From Cordilura impudica (taxonomy: Eukaryota > Arthropoda > Insecta > Diptera > Scathophagidae), in NCBI GenBank assembly GCA_963682025.1, contig OY821517.1, positions 231,611,603 through 231,675,602 of the forward strand: a stretch of 64,000 bases of DNA. Direction: 5' to 3'. Below are positions 21,211 to 32,013 of this stretch, piece after piece. Each line of letters starts with the position of its first letter. Position 1 is the stretch's first letter. The notes beneath the pieces are model-generated. The model was not told the origin of the DNA and made no database searches. It saw nothing but the letters and a program-made list of their open reading frames with translations. The position numbers were made by a program, and so were the translations under genes.

Positions 21211-22702
21211 ACAGCATCCAGGTAATCTGTGCTCAGGCAGAAATCGAGATAGTTGACTATTCGTCCTCCCACATAATCACTATCGATAAGGGCTTAGCGA
21301 AAATACAACAGGGAACGTTCACAATAATTCACGTGATAAGGATTAAAGAGTATGAGGAATTCATAGACAGTGTTCAAACATTCATTGACCGCAACATCCC
21401 AAAAACCCACAACAAATATCCACTCCTTATCCATGAGTTGACACAAACAGCTAACATCCTAGAAGACCTTACACCTACTAATAATGACCGCCAGAAGAGA
21501 TCCATAAATGCTATTGGCACCGTATGGAAGTACATAGCGGGAAGTCCTAATCATGACGACTTCCAAATATTAGCTAGTAATATTGTTGACTTGAATAACA
21601 ATAATAATAAGCAAGTCTTCATTAATGAAGCATTCAATAAAAGATTAAACAATTTAACCGAAATTTTTAAAACAATGGCAAATCAAATAAAAAAAAAATT
21701 TTATCTTGAAAAAGAAATTGTAATTAATTTGCAAAATAGAATAAGATTAGTTAAAGAAGAATTAGTAAATATTGAACGCGCCATTTTATGGGCAAGAATA
21801 AATATTGTAAACCCACTTCTATTAAGTAAAAAGGAAATTAAAATTGCCATGGAAACATTGGTAGAAGAAAATATTAATTTTTCAAGCCCAGAAGAGGCAT
21901 TAGAATTTTCACAAATATCAATAATAAATAATAATAAAAAGGAAATATTTTATTTGATCAAAATCCCATTAACAAACGATGAAAATTATAAAAACATGGT
22001 TATAAGGCCAGTAAAAACAGAAAATAAAGTAATACATTTAGATTTTAAAGAAATTCTATTTAACAAAAAGGAAATGTTTGCTATAAAAGAAAAATGTAAA
22101 GATTTTAATAATTAACCATTTGTAATGAAAAAGATATAATTAATATAACAGAAACTGATTGTATTCCTAAGTTAATTAATAATTCGAATTCATCCTGTAT
22201 CTTTAGCAATAGTCATCATATCCCTTTAGCCGAAGAAATAGACTCGGGAATAATACTTCTAAATGACTATAATGGGTCAATTTTTGAAAATGAAAAAAAC
22301 ATAATATTTCGGGAACATTTTTAATTAAATTCCATATTACAACTATTAAAGTTGAGAATAGAACTTTTAGCAACTGGCAGGCTTCACCTTTGCAAACCAT
22401 GCCAGCTGTACTGCAACCTACTCCCTTTTAACGAACTCCAAATCAATAATACGGACGTTATCACAACTGTGAAAAAACGTCTTATAATCGGAGAATGGAC
22501 AATCTCTAGAATGTTTTTGGTTATTATTGCAATTGTGTTTCTTAAAATCTTTACCAAAACGGTGGAGAAAATTACAGTATGGGAACCTCAGGTACCTAAA
22601 GTGGACAAACCATTTGAAATGGATAACTTACCACAAACCACGAATATCACTTTCATCGCTCCAGAGAAACCTCCAAGGTTACATAAAATTCCACTCTTTT
22701 AA
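21211..22702 (+). pseudogene. Element A env-type gene, broken
   Basis: Envelope-like gene of the errantivirus/baculovirus F-protein type. A splice acceptor (TTTACAG, to 21214) precedes it. It shows a furin-type RQKR site followed by a hydrophobic fusion-peptide-like segment (about 21492-21560, AIGTVWKYIAGSP), helical heptad-like regions, and near the C-terminus a membrane segment (MFLVIIAIVFL, about 22510-22545). The frame is lost near 22112 and again near 22310-22350. The gene ends just before the 3' LTR. It is annotated as a decayed copy only. Confidence 0.82.
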
Positions 22703-22732
22703 AGAAACGATTGAGGACACTCGAATTAAAGG

Positions 22733-23077
22733 AGTTAACGACACAAAAGTTGTCAACATTTTTTTATTTATTTTTTTGCAACGTCCGGTACGCTACCTTT
22801 GTCACAATAAATATTGTGTTTCAATTTTAATATTTTCTGCTAACACTATGTCTGCAGTAAGTAGAATGAATTTAAAAAAATAATGAAACAAAGAAATGAA
22901 TTTGATGACTCTTGCTTAATTTAGAAATAAGAAAACCTGTTTATTAAAATTATAATACAATTCAATTCTGACATTAAAAGAAAACAGAACACTTCTGTAA
23001 CATAAATTAAATAAAATCTTAGTTATAAAAAAAGTCTTGGTTTTTTTATTATGAAAAAATAAAGTGTTATTATAACT
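22733..23077 (+). repeat. Element A 3' LTR
   Basis: 345 bp, AGTTAACG...ATAACT, preceded by a short purine tract (AATTAAAGG) and followed by the TATA target duplication and the rest of repeat R1. Confidence 0.93.
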
Positions 23078-23190
23078 TATACTTAAAACATAATAAAAAC
23101 ATAATAATGAAAATATCAACTTTAAATACTAACACTTAAAATATTACAAAAAAAAAAAAAAACTAATGAAGGATCGAATTAAACACCACC
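23078..23190. repeat. Repeat R1, copy 2, right part
   Basis: TATA duplication plus the segment matching 12537-12642, ending CACCAC. CTA follows, as it precedes the left part at 15258. Confidence 0.75.
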
Positions 23191-23463
23191 TAAACATATA
23201 AACTCCGCTTCAGTATGGCCCCACAACTAAACCACTTAACGCTTCGCTTCCCTTTCGCCTATTCCCCTAAAGAGCTCTTTGGATGAATTTATATATCTTT
23301 TTTTTTGTGCGAAATTATCACGCTTTAATTTCCGACACAACAAAAAAAAAAACAACACTTAATTAGACCCTCCTAACATGTTGATCCAAATAAGAAAAAC
23401 ACTAGACTGTAATTAAACAACAACAGAAATATATAATAAAAAAAAACTTACTAAAAATATTCC
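23191..23463. other. Unassigned sequence, no gene seen
   Basis: AT-rich with A and T homopolymers. No motif, no repeat partner in the window. Confidence 0.4.
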
Positions 23464-23467
23464 TTAA

Positions 23468-23722
23468 GGGCCCTATATACTTATCAAATTCCCATCAAGC
23501 ATTATGGTGGTATTAGTGAAAATTTGTTAGTATGTGTGACACCGAAGATGCTGGATGGAAAATGGAAAAAAAAATTAGATTTTTGGCATGCTGGATAAGA
23601 GATTTTGATGAATGTATTGTATTTTCTCATGCTGTACGGGACGTAAAGCAAATGTATATGCTAACGTCAAGCACACGTACACGATGCTTGATGTCAAGCG
23701 GTTGACAAGTGTATAGTGGCCT
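23468..23722. mobile_element. 255-bp MITE flanked by TTAA (piggyBac-like)
   Basis: TTAA at 23464-23467 and 23723-23726. The ends are imperfect inverted repeats: GGGCCCTATATACTTATCAA against AGGCCACTATACACTTGTCAA, with a second matching block ATCAAGCAT further in. There is no coding sequence. A TTAA duplication is the hallmark of piggyBac-type transposition, though Sola3-type elements also use it. Confidence 0.65.
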
Positions 23723-23764
23723 TTAAACTACCCTAAACTTGCCACCACAATCCCTACAAGAACA

Positions 23765-23798
23765 GTGACGGTCATTTGACCGGTCATATGACTGTCAC
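23765..23798. other. 34-bp near-perfect palindrome next to the truncated LTR
   Basis: From GTGACGGTCATTTGAC to CACTGTCATATGACC on the other strand; 30 of 34 positions are self-complementary around TGACCGGTCA. It lies 20 bp from the point where element B's 5' LTR is cut. Confidence 0.8.
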
Positions 23799-23817
23799 TA
23801 CTCACTGAAGTGTCGGT

Positions 23818-23863
23818 CATAAAAAAATATTTTTTTAACTTTTTATAAAATAAATCCTTAATT
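23818..23863 (+). repeat. Element B 5' LTR remnant
   Basis: CATAAAAAAATATTTTTTTAAC and onwards to CCTTAAT, matching the last ~47 bp of the 3' LTR (31967-32013) with one indel and one change. Sequence to the left is unrelated to the LTR. Confidence 0.85.
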
Positions 23864-23880
23864 GGCGCCCGAGCAGGGAC
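23863..23880 (+). other. Element B primer-binding site, tRNA-Lys type
   Basis: TGGCGCCCGAGCAGGGAC, complementary to the 3' end of tRNA-Lys(UUU) with at most one difference from the vertebrate version of that tRNA. Confidence 0.75.
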
Positions 23881-23975
23881 CCTCGGAAAAATAAGTCATA
23901 AAGCGCGGAAACGGTGCGCTCGAGTAATCCTTCGTAAGGGACAAAAGAGAGATCCCCCTAAGGATCAGCGGCCGC

Positions 23976-24250
23976 GTTGTAGTTTAAGTGAAATATATAA
24001 AAAAATAAAAATTCAAATAACAGTGACACTAACAGCGAAAATACAAAAACAGAAAATAATAAAGTGAAATAAGTAAAAATAATAATAGTTTTTCGCAAAG
24101 AAAATAATTAATAGTTGTAGTTTAAGTGAAATAAATAAAAAAATAAAAATTCAAATAACAGTGACACTAACAGCGAAAATACAAAAACAGAAAATAATAA
24201 AGTGAAATAAGTAAAAATAATAATAGTTTTTCGCAAAGAAGATAATTAAA
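23976..24250 (+). repeat. Tandem 138-bp duplication in the element B leader
   Basis: Units start at 23976 and 24114 with GTTGTAGTTTAAGTGAAATA and are almost identical. Followed by about 1.1 kb of very AT-rich leader without genes, with recurring AAATTTAACTAAAAATTTAA blocks (24700-25270). Confidence 0.9.
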
Positions 24251-24587
24251 GTTTTTTTAGAAAACCAGTTGAAGAAATATTTAAAAAATAAACAAAATAA
24301 ACTAAAATCAATAAAAAAATTTTTTTTTTGAACCGATTAAATAACAAACTAATTAAATTAATTAAAACTGTAATCAATAACTAAATATAAAGGTGAAACA
24401 AATAAAATAGTAACAGTAAGGTGAAAATAAATGAACGATAGAAAGTGGAGAAAATTTTACAATTTAGAAGTTTTATCATATCAACTATAAAATCTTTTTT
24501 TGGAGTGAAAAGGAGAAGAAATAGAACCGGAGGAAAAATTAATCAACAGCATCTAACTACAAGGAGATACAGCCATCAAGTCCAGCA

Positions 24588-24608
24588 ATGATCCAGATAT
24601 TACTAATG
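24588..24608 (+). promoter_or_regulatory. Element B leader ATG and splice donor
   Basis: ATG at 24588 followed by a short open stretch and AAT|GTAAGA at 24607/24608, as in element A. The acceptor is TTATTACAG at 30004. In B the phase no longer fits the env frame, and the codons after the acceptor that encode the N-terminus in A and C are missing. Confidence 0.55.
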
Positions 24609-25420
24609 TAAGATCGTTTTTTTGCCTTTGAAACGTAAGAAAAAAAAAGATAATTTAATCTATAATTAGAAAACTTAATTTCACTTTTGAAATTGTAGAA
24701 AAAAAAAATCATTTCCTAAATTTAAAACGTAACTAAAATTTTTTTAATCTTTTACTAAAAATTTAATTTAACAAATTTGATTTTAAAAATTTGAACTTTA
24801 ATTAAAAATTTAATCTAAAATTTAACTAAAAATTTAATTTAACTTTAAATATCATTTAAAATTTTCAATATCCTTTTTTTAACAAAATCAAAAATTTTAC
24901 TAAGAATTTAATTTAACAAATTTTATTTCAAAATTTTAAACCTTAATTAAAAATTTAATCTAAAATTTAACTAAAAATTTAATTTAACAAATTTTTATTT
25001 CCAAAATTTAAACTTTAAATATCATTTAAGATTCTCAATATCCTTTTTTTTAACAAAATCAAAAATTTTACTAAGAATTTAATTCAACAAATTTTATTTC
25101 AAAATTTTAAACCTTACTTGAAAATTTTTAATCTAAAACTTAACTAAAAATTTAATTTAAAAATTTTTTAAATTTAAACTTTAATTTAATTTAACAAAAT
25201 CTAAAATCTAACTAAAAATTTAATTTAATTTTTGTGGAATTAAAAAAATAAAAATAATTTAAAATTTTATTTCAAAAATTTAATAAAAAAGAAAAAAAAT
25301 TTTCCAAAATAATTATTCCCAAAATTTTAACTTTAAAAATCTAATTTAACTTCAAGATCTAACTTAACAATATAATTTGAAACTAAAGTGCATCCCTTTT
25401 TAACTTAAACCATTTCCAAT

Positions 25421-26859
25421 ATGCCCAACGAATCCATAGAAGACCTAACTGAAAGACTTAGTAGATCACTTACAATGTCCCAAAGTACACCATCCGGGTC
25501 GAATGCGACAGCGAACATAGGACTTACCGAATTACAGAAACGGGAGTTAAGAGACATTCTTAGGGAAACATTACGAACACCCCAAGACTGTAGCTTAGAT
25601 GATGATTCGGACCAACCAATAGGACAGTTAACGACTAGACTAGAAGAGTTGGACAGGGTACCCGATATAGTTAAATCTCTAAGAGAATTTTCCGGTAGTA
25701 TTGGTGAATTTAATTCTTGGAGAAAGTCAGTAGACAGAGTGCTAGAATTATACGAATCACAAAAGGGAACAGGAAGATACTATGCGATACTTCATACAAT
25801 ATGCACTAAAGTTATAGGCGAAGCAGACACAGCTCTAGAATCTTATAGGACACCACTAGACTGGCCAAGAATAAAAAAATGCCTTATGATGCGTTATTCG
25901 GACAAAAGGGGCATTGGTACATTAGAGTACCAAATGAATGCGCTTTGCCAAGGCAATAGGACAATTATAGAATTTTATCAGAGGGTTTACCAGCATCTCT
26001 CCTTAATATTAGGTAAAGTATCTTGCTTGGATTTAGATGAAGGAAGTCTTAGAGTGATGACCCATACATATAGAGATAAAGCTCTCGATACTTTTGTCAG
26101 AGGACTTAATGGAGACCTACCGAGACTTCTTAGCGTTCGGGAACCGACTTCATTACCCCAAGCATTGCACATTTGCTTAAAACTTGACAATATGACATTC
26201 AGAATGAATTACGCTCACAGTCATTTCAATAGAAATAGTGTTCAAAAGGACCGCATTGGAACAAATTTATTCATGGGAAATAGGCCCAGATTTTATCCAG
26301 AATTAGCACACATTGGTGGCAGACCACTTCCTAGGCCACCACTACCACCTAGAAATACGATTACGACAAACTTTAATCGTAATGCTAATTGGCGACCAAT
26401 AGGTAGTCAAACCTGGACACCAAGGCCCCAATATAATCAAGGAAATCAACAAAGATTTCCAAACCAACATCCTCAAACGCAACAACCATCATCGGGACAT
26501 GAACCAGTGGATGTGGACCGATCAATACAGACACGCCAAGTAAATTATATGAATAGACCACAAAACACAGCCTTCAAGAGACCAACAACAGCGTCTATTC
26601 AAGCCACACAGAATAAAATGCAAAGAAACTTCCATGTAACATCCGCCACTGAAATGGAAATCAACAGCCGACCATAGAAAACATTAATGGCTATGACGAG
26701 GAAGGTGCTATTGGAGGAGTACCGGATATAGAATAATATTATAGGGAAGTCGAAGACAACGGACAATCATATGCAGATACCGCCTATGAAATGCCCGAAT
26801 ACGACCCTTCGGAAAATTTGCAGAATGACAGTCTAGTAGATCTAAATTTTTTTGGTTAA
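25421..26859 (+). pseudogene. Element B gag, broken near its end
   Basis: Open for 418 codons from the ATG at 25421. Conserved capsid-type blocks are FNSWRKSVDRVLELYE (about 25720), ESYRTPLDW, and YRDKALDTFVRGLNGDLPRLL (about 26070-26130). A Pro/Asn/Gln-rich tail with an MDV/VDVDRSIQ block follows and, as in A, there are no zinc knuckles. The frame is lost near 26675, and a stop lies near 26735; the original C-terminus reaches TAA at 26857-26859, after the slippery T run. Confidence 0.88.
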
Positions 26860-29800
26860 ACAGTTCCTCGTTACCCTACTTTCAGGCTAGGACGAGGAAC
26901 GGACAGACACTCAAAATTTTAATTGACACAGGTAGCAATAAAAATTACATTAGATCACAATTGGCAGTTAATCCAAAATTAAACCAGGAGAAATTTAGTG
27001 CAAACTCAGTTGCAGGAAACGTTCAAATAACTCATCACGTAATGGGTTACATGTTTGGGATAAATGATATTGCAATAAAATTTTACCTTTTACCAGGACT
27101 AAAGACTTTCGACGCAATTTTAGGCCACGATTGCTTAAAACAATTATCAGCAGTAATTTATACTTCCGAAAACTACATGACTGTGCAGGGGACCAGGCGA
27201 ATTAAGTTATTCCAACATATCGCACAGGACGTTAACAATATTGAATTAAGAACTGACTATCTATCTGAATATCAGAAAGACTCTCTAACTGATATAGTGG
27301 ACCGTCATAGAAATTTATTTGCGGACCCAGATGAAAGTCTCACGTACACAACTAGGGTTGTAGGAGAAATAAGAACGACGACTAATACACCGACATATTC
27401 AAAAAATTATCCATATTTGATGGCGTTAAGGGGGGTCGTAGAAGAAGAAATTAATAGATTACTAAAAGATAAAATAATCCGACCATCGCGCTCCCCAAAC
27501 AATTCTCCCATTTGGGTAGTCCCCAAAAAACAATGTGCGTCTGGAAGAGAAAAATATAGAGTTGTAGTAGACTTCAGAAAACTTAATTCAATAACTATAC
27601 CTGATAAATACCCCATACCTGACATAAACGACCTACTTTCTCATCTTGAAGGAAACAAATATTTCACGGTGATCGATCTGAAGAGCGGATTTCACCAAAT
27701 ACCTATTAGGGAAGAAGATGTAGAGAAAACAGCATTTTCTGTCAACAATGGGAAATATGAATTTCTACGTTTACCGTTTGGATTGAGAAATGCTCCATCC
27801 ATATTCCAGCGTGCCCTTGACGACATTCTAAGGGAACATATTGGACGGATATGCTACGTGTACATAGATGATATTATTATTTTCAGCAAAGATGAAAAGT
27901 CGCACTTGAACCACCTAAATGATATCTTCGGAACACTTAACGCCGCTAATATGAAGGTACAGTTGGATAAGTGTGAGTTCTTTAAAGAAGAAGTCGAATT
28001 TCTTGGTTTTATGGTTTCATGCAGTGGAATAAAAGCTAATCCCAAAAAATTGGAAGCGATCGTTAAATTTCCATATCCTAGCAATATTAAAGAGCTTCGA
28101 TCATTTCTAGGCCTTTCTGGATACTACAGAAGATTTATTAAAGGATACGCCGACATTGCCAAACCATTGACCAAACTTCTCAGAGGAGACGGAGGCATGA
28201 TATCCAAATCAGAGTCAAACAAAAGAGAGATCAAACTCGATAATAAATCAAGATCAGCTATCGATGCATTAAAAAATGCCCTAGTGTCCCAAGAGGTCAT
28301 ACTTTCATACCCAAACTTTGAAAAAGAATTCCAGCTGACCACGGATGCATTTAATGTAGCAATAGGAGCAGTGTTGAGCCAAGACGACAGACCGATATCT
28401 TTTATTTCAAGAACACTAACACAAACCGAGGAAAGCTACGCGACAAATGAGAAAGAAATGTTAGCCATAATTTGGGCTCTAACAAATTTGAGAAATTACT
28501 TATATGGATCGGGAAAAGTTATAATTTATACTGACCATCAGCCATTAACTTATGCATTAAGCAATAAAAACAGCAATTCCAAGATGAAAAGGTGGAAAGC
28601 AGTACTGGAAGAGTACAATTATGAAATCCAATATAAACCAGGCAGGAGTAATGTGGTGGCCGACGCACTCTCTAGACCTCCTAGAACGAACATTAATTCT
28701 CTGACCGGAACGGTACATAGTGGCGACAGTTCACCAGAAGAACTTATACCCAGTGTTGAAGTCCCTATTAATGCATTTAAGAATCAGTTATTCCTCCAAA
28801 TTGACAACACTTCAACATATGAATTTCAGATAATTTTTCCAGGATATCACAGACATATGATATCAGAACAGGACTATGATACCGAAAAATTACAATCAGT
28901 ACTAAAGAGATATCTAAATCCGTCTGTAATAAACTGCATAAAAACCCCAGAATTCATTATGGGAAGAATACAGGAAATTTACCCACATCATCTAAAAAAT
29001 TATAAGGTACGATTTACTCAAAATTTTGTTGAGGACATTTTGTCAGAATCCGATCAGGAAACATTGATTATAGAGACTCATAATCGCGCGCACAGAAACG
29101 CTGTGGAAAATAAGTCCCAGATATTAGAAAGAGCTTATTTCCCTAGCATGTTCTCCAAAATTAAAAGAATATTGAAGCTTTGCTCCACGTGCAAGAAGAA
29201 CAAGTACGAGCGACATCCCAACCAACCAAAATTAAATATTACACCAATACCAAATTATCCTGGTCAAGTCATTCACATTGACATTTTCTCAACTGACAAG
29301 AAGATAGTTCTGACGGCACTCGATAAATTTTCAAAGTACGCGCAGACGAAAATTTTAGAAGGAAAATCGATAGAAGACATTAGAAAACCATTAAGGGAAA
29401 TTCTTTTTTTCTACGGAGTTCCTAAAACCGTTGTCATGGATAATGAAAAATCATTAAACTCGGCTTCGATACTTTTCATGATGAAAGATGAACTAGGAAT
29501 AGAAGTTTTTACTACACCTCCCTATAGGAGTGAAGCCAACGGGCAAATTGAAAGATTTCATTCAACATTGGCAGAAACCTTGAGATGCATTAAGGACGAA
29601 GGGGTTTGTAGAAATTTCGAAGAGCTTCTGGAGAAATCTGTAAATGAATATAATCATTCTTTTCATTCAACAATAGGAAAGAAACCTGTAGACATGTTCT
29701 TTGGGAGAACTGTAGATTTTTCTCCGGGTAGCTATGAACGGACAAGGGGACTAACATTGAGAAACTGAAAAGGAAGCAAGAAAATGACTTAGAATATCAC

Positions 29801-29983
29801 AATAGGAACAAAAAGGAAATTAAACAGTACATACCTGGACAGGAGATTTTTGTGAGAACAAATAAAAGACTTGGGACTAAACTAACCGAAAAATTCAAAC
29901 GGGAAATAGTAAAAGAGGACAGACACTCCACTATCGTGACTGAAAGCGGGAGAATCGTACACAAGAAACATATAAGAAACTAA
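26829..29983 (+). pseudogene. Element B pol, nearly intact, frame lost near the integrase end
   Basis: Gypsy Pol read in -1 from gag. Protease LIDTGSNKNY (about 26920-26950). RT has LPFGLRNAPSIFQR and YIDDIIIF (about 27855-27880). RNase H has TTDAFNVAIGAVLS and YTDHQPLTYALS. The integrase zinc finger HNRAHRN...CSTCKKN is complete (about 29080-29200), and the DDE core includes IHIDIF, VMDNEKSLN and NGQIERFHS. The frame is open to TGA at 29766-29768; the basic tail (RLGTKL and following, to 29983) is in another frame, so one frame change lies around 29740-29765. This is the best-preserved pol of the three elements apart from the partial one in C. Confidence 0.9.
26847..26853 (+). promoter_or_regulatory. 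Candidate -1 ribosomal frameshift site, element B
   Basis: U UUU UUU in the gag frame, directly before GGT TAA. The pol frame is open in -1 from 26829. Confidence 0.65.
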
Positions 29984-30004
29984 CTTTGCTACATTTTATT
30001 ACAG

Positions 30005-31548
30005 ATAATGGACTACTCTAACTCTAGACTCGGCTCAGCTAAAATCCAGACTGGCGTATTTAAGCTTGTCCACACTATCGACTTGGGGGAGTACGAAAAA
30101 TTAATTGAAGAACTGGAAAACAAAATCAACTTAAACAACAGTACCAACAACTCACTGTTACCTTATCTATCCTATAACTTATCTCAGATGAAATCCTGTC
30201 TATCCAGACTGAAATCTAAGACGAGAACAAAGAGGTCTCTGGATTTTATCGGTAGCGCTTGGAAATGGGTAGCCGGTAGTCCGGATCACCATGATTTCGA
30301 AATAATAAAAGATAAAATTAACAATGTCCTAAAAAACAATAATAACCAAATTGTAATTAATCAATTAACGCTAGAAAAAATTAATAGACTCTCAATTATA
30401 ACCAATAATGTTTCCAAATTGTTAGAAAATGAAATTAAAGAAGAAAAATTGTTAGACTTTAAGTATAAAGTAGAGATCATAAAAGAAGAGTTATCTAACA
30501 TGGAATATGCCATTCAATGGGCTAAAGCAAATATTGTAAATCCATTTATTTTTTCTGATACTGAAGTTAATGTTTTAAAGGATATTTTTTATAGGGACAA
30601 TATTCCATTCGGTAATATGGATGAGTACTGAACTTTTCGAAAATTAAGGTCGCATCAAATAAAAGAGAAATCATTTATATAGTAAATATTCCAACAACTG
30701 CTAGCGAGACTTGTGAAAATTTTTCAATTAGACCTGTAAAAAGAAACAATGTAATAATTAAGACAAATTTTAAAAAGCTATTGAAATGTTATAATAAGTT
30801 ATTTGGAATTAAGAATGACTGCAAAGACTATAATAAATTAAGTATTTGTGAAACAGAAAACATTATAGACATCAGTGATTCAGAGTGCATCCCAAACCTC
30901 CTGAAGAGTAAACCTTCCCGATGCACAACAACTAACGATGAGCACGTGGCACTAGTAGAGAAGATAGATGAAAACATGGTACTGTTGAACGAATTTAAAG
31001 GACAAATCGAAATAGACAACGCAACAATCAACATAGATGGCACATTCATAATTCATCACCTCAATTCCACAGTACGAATTAGAAATCAAACATATCTGAC
31101 AACCCAGATATCCCTTACAAAACCATTACCCGCATTATTGCAGCCAAGTAGAGAAAATTTCCAAGAACAAGTAATGACGCTCGAAAGGATGGTAGCTGTT
31201 AATGTCAACAATTCTCAAGCAATTGAAAAATTACAAGTCCAGAATAAAATCAACCTATCCATCAACGCTCTACTGTTAATAGCTCTAACATTATTGGTTA
31301 TTATCGTCCGGATAATGAAGAAAACAACACAAAACAAATCATCAAAAAACAAGCCATCAGAAAATCAACTATTAGAAAACAAATCACCAGAAACCAAATC
31401 ATCAAAAGTAAATGAAGAATTATCAAACGCAAACAAAGGATTGGAAACTGTAAAAGACGATAAAGTAAGAGCGGACACGAAAGTTCCATTATCATTGCCA
31501 TCAAGAGGTGTCAAGAACCAGAGAATTCACAGCCTTCCATTTTTCTAA
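30005..31548 (+). pseudogene. Element B env-type gene, broken
   Basis: F-protein-like envelope gene. The acceptor TTATTACAG (to 30004) is followed directly by the ATG at 30008. The N-terminal signal region seen in A and C is missing. A furin-type RTKR site lies near 30222-30233, followed by FIGSAWKWVAGSP. The frame is open to 30631, where it is lost, then resumes in another frame to 31548. That part has a Cys-rich block (about 30785-30925), a membrane segment (ALLLIALTLLVIIVRI, about 31270-31315) and a Lys/Ser-rich tail with repeated KSS/KSP units. Confidence 0.85.
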
Positions 31549-31574
31549 TTATTCATACGAGGACGTATGAACTT

Positions 31575-31585
31575 AAAGGGGGAGG
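31575..31585 (+). other. Element B polypurine tract
   Basis: AAAGGGGGAGG immediately upstream of the 3' LTR, the plus-strand primer. Confidence 0.8.
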
Positions 31586-32013
31586 AGTTAACACCTGTGA
31601 GACCACACCAACAACAACATCAACACTACACGCGCAACGTAATGTAACTATAACAACAACAAACATCAACAATAAACCAGACATAAATACCAACAGTACA
31701 CGCGCATACCAACAGTACACGCGCATACCAACAACATAAGCTGAACGTGCCAACGTCAAAACTCATTGCTAAGCGGATTCACAGGCAGTAACCCGAATCC
31801 GCACACGCAGCCAACAAAAACGTCGTACCATCGTTCAACGTGGGAATCGCCGAATCAACAGTTATGTTTTGTTTAATTTTTATTTAAAGATGTTTTTATT
31901 TGTAAAGTCTTGCAGTCAGTTTGAAGAGTTTGATAATAAAGGTTTGTTGCTAACATTAGTTAGCAACATAAAAAAATATTTTTTTAACTTTTTAATAAAA
32001 TAAATCTTTAATT
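31586..32013 (+). repeat. Element B 3' LTR (428 bp)
   Basis: Starts AGTTAACACC, ends CTTTAATT. Contains two copies of a 19-bp ACCAACAGTACACGCGCAT block near 31690-31730. Only its end is present at the 5' side of the element. Confidence 0.85.

Larger units (their letters stand above)
15574..23077 (+). mobile_element. Errantivirus-like Gypsy element A, complete but decayed
   Basis: A 7504-bp element with two 345-bp LTRs that start AGTTAACG and end ATAACT, flanked by TATA (15570-15573 and 23078-23081). The uninterrupted R1 copy (ACATATATACTTAAAAC near 12528) proves the insertion. Order: LTR, primer site, leader with 101-bp tandem repeats, gag, pol (-1 frame), env-type gene, LTR. The two LTRs differ by eye at 4 of 345 positions, yet the genes have many breaks. 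Confidence 0.93.
23818..32013 (+). mobile_element. Errantivirus-like Gypsy element B, 5' LTR deleted
   Basis: Related to element A throughout gag, pol and env but clearly a different family. The 3' LTR is 428 bp (31586-32013); at the 5' side only its last ~46 bp remain. Order: LTR stub, Lys-type primer site, leader with a 138-bp duplication, gag, pol, env, purine tract, 3' LTR. Frames are broken at a few points only. I found no target duplication. Confidence 0.9.

Noticed and set aside
24700..25270. Repeated AAATTTAA blocks in the element B leader as a scaffold or origin-type element
   Set aside because: Compositional AT richness explains them; nothing specific visible.
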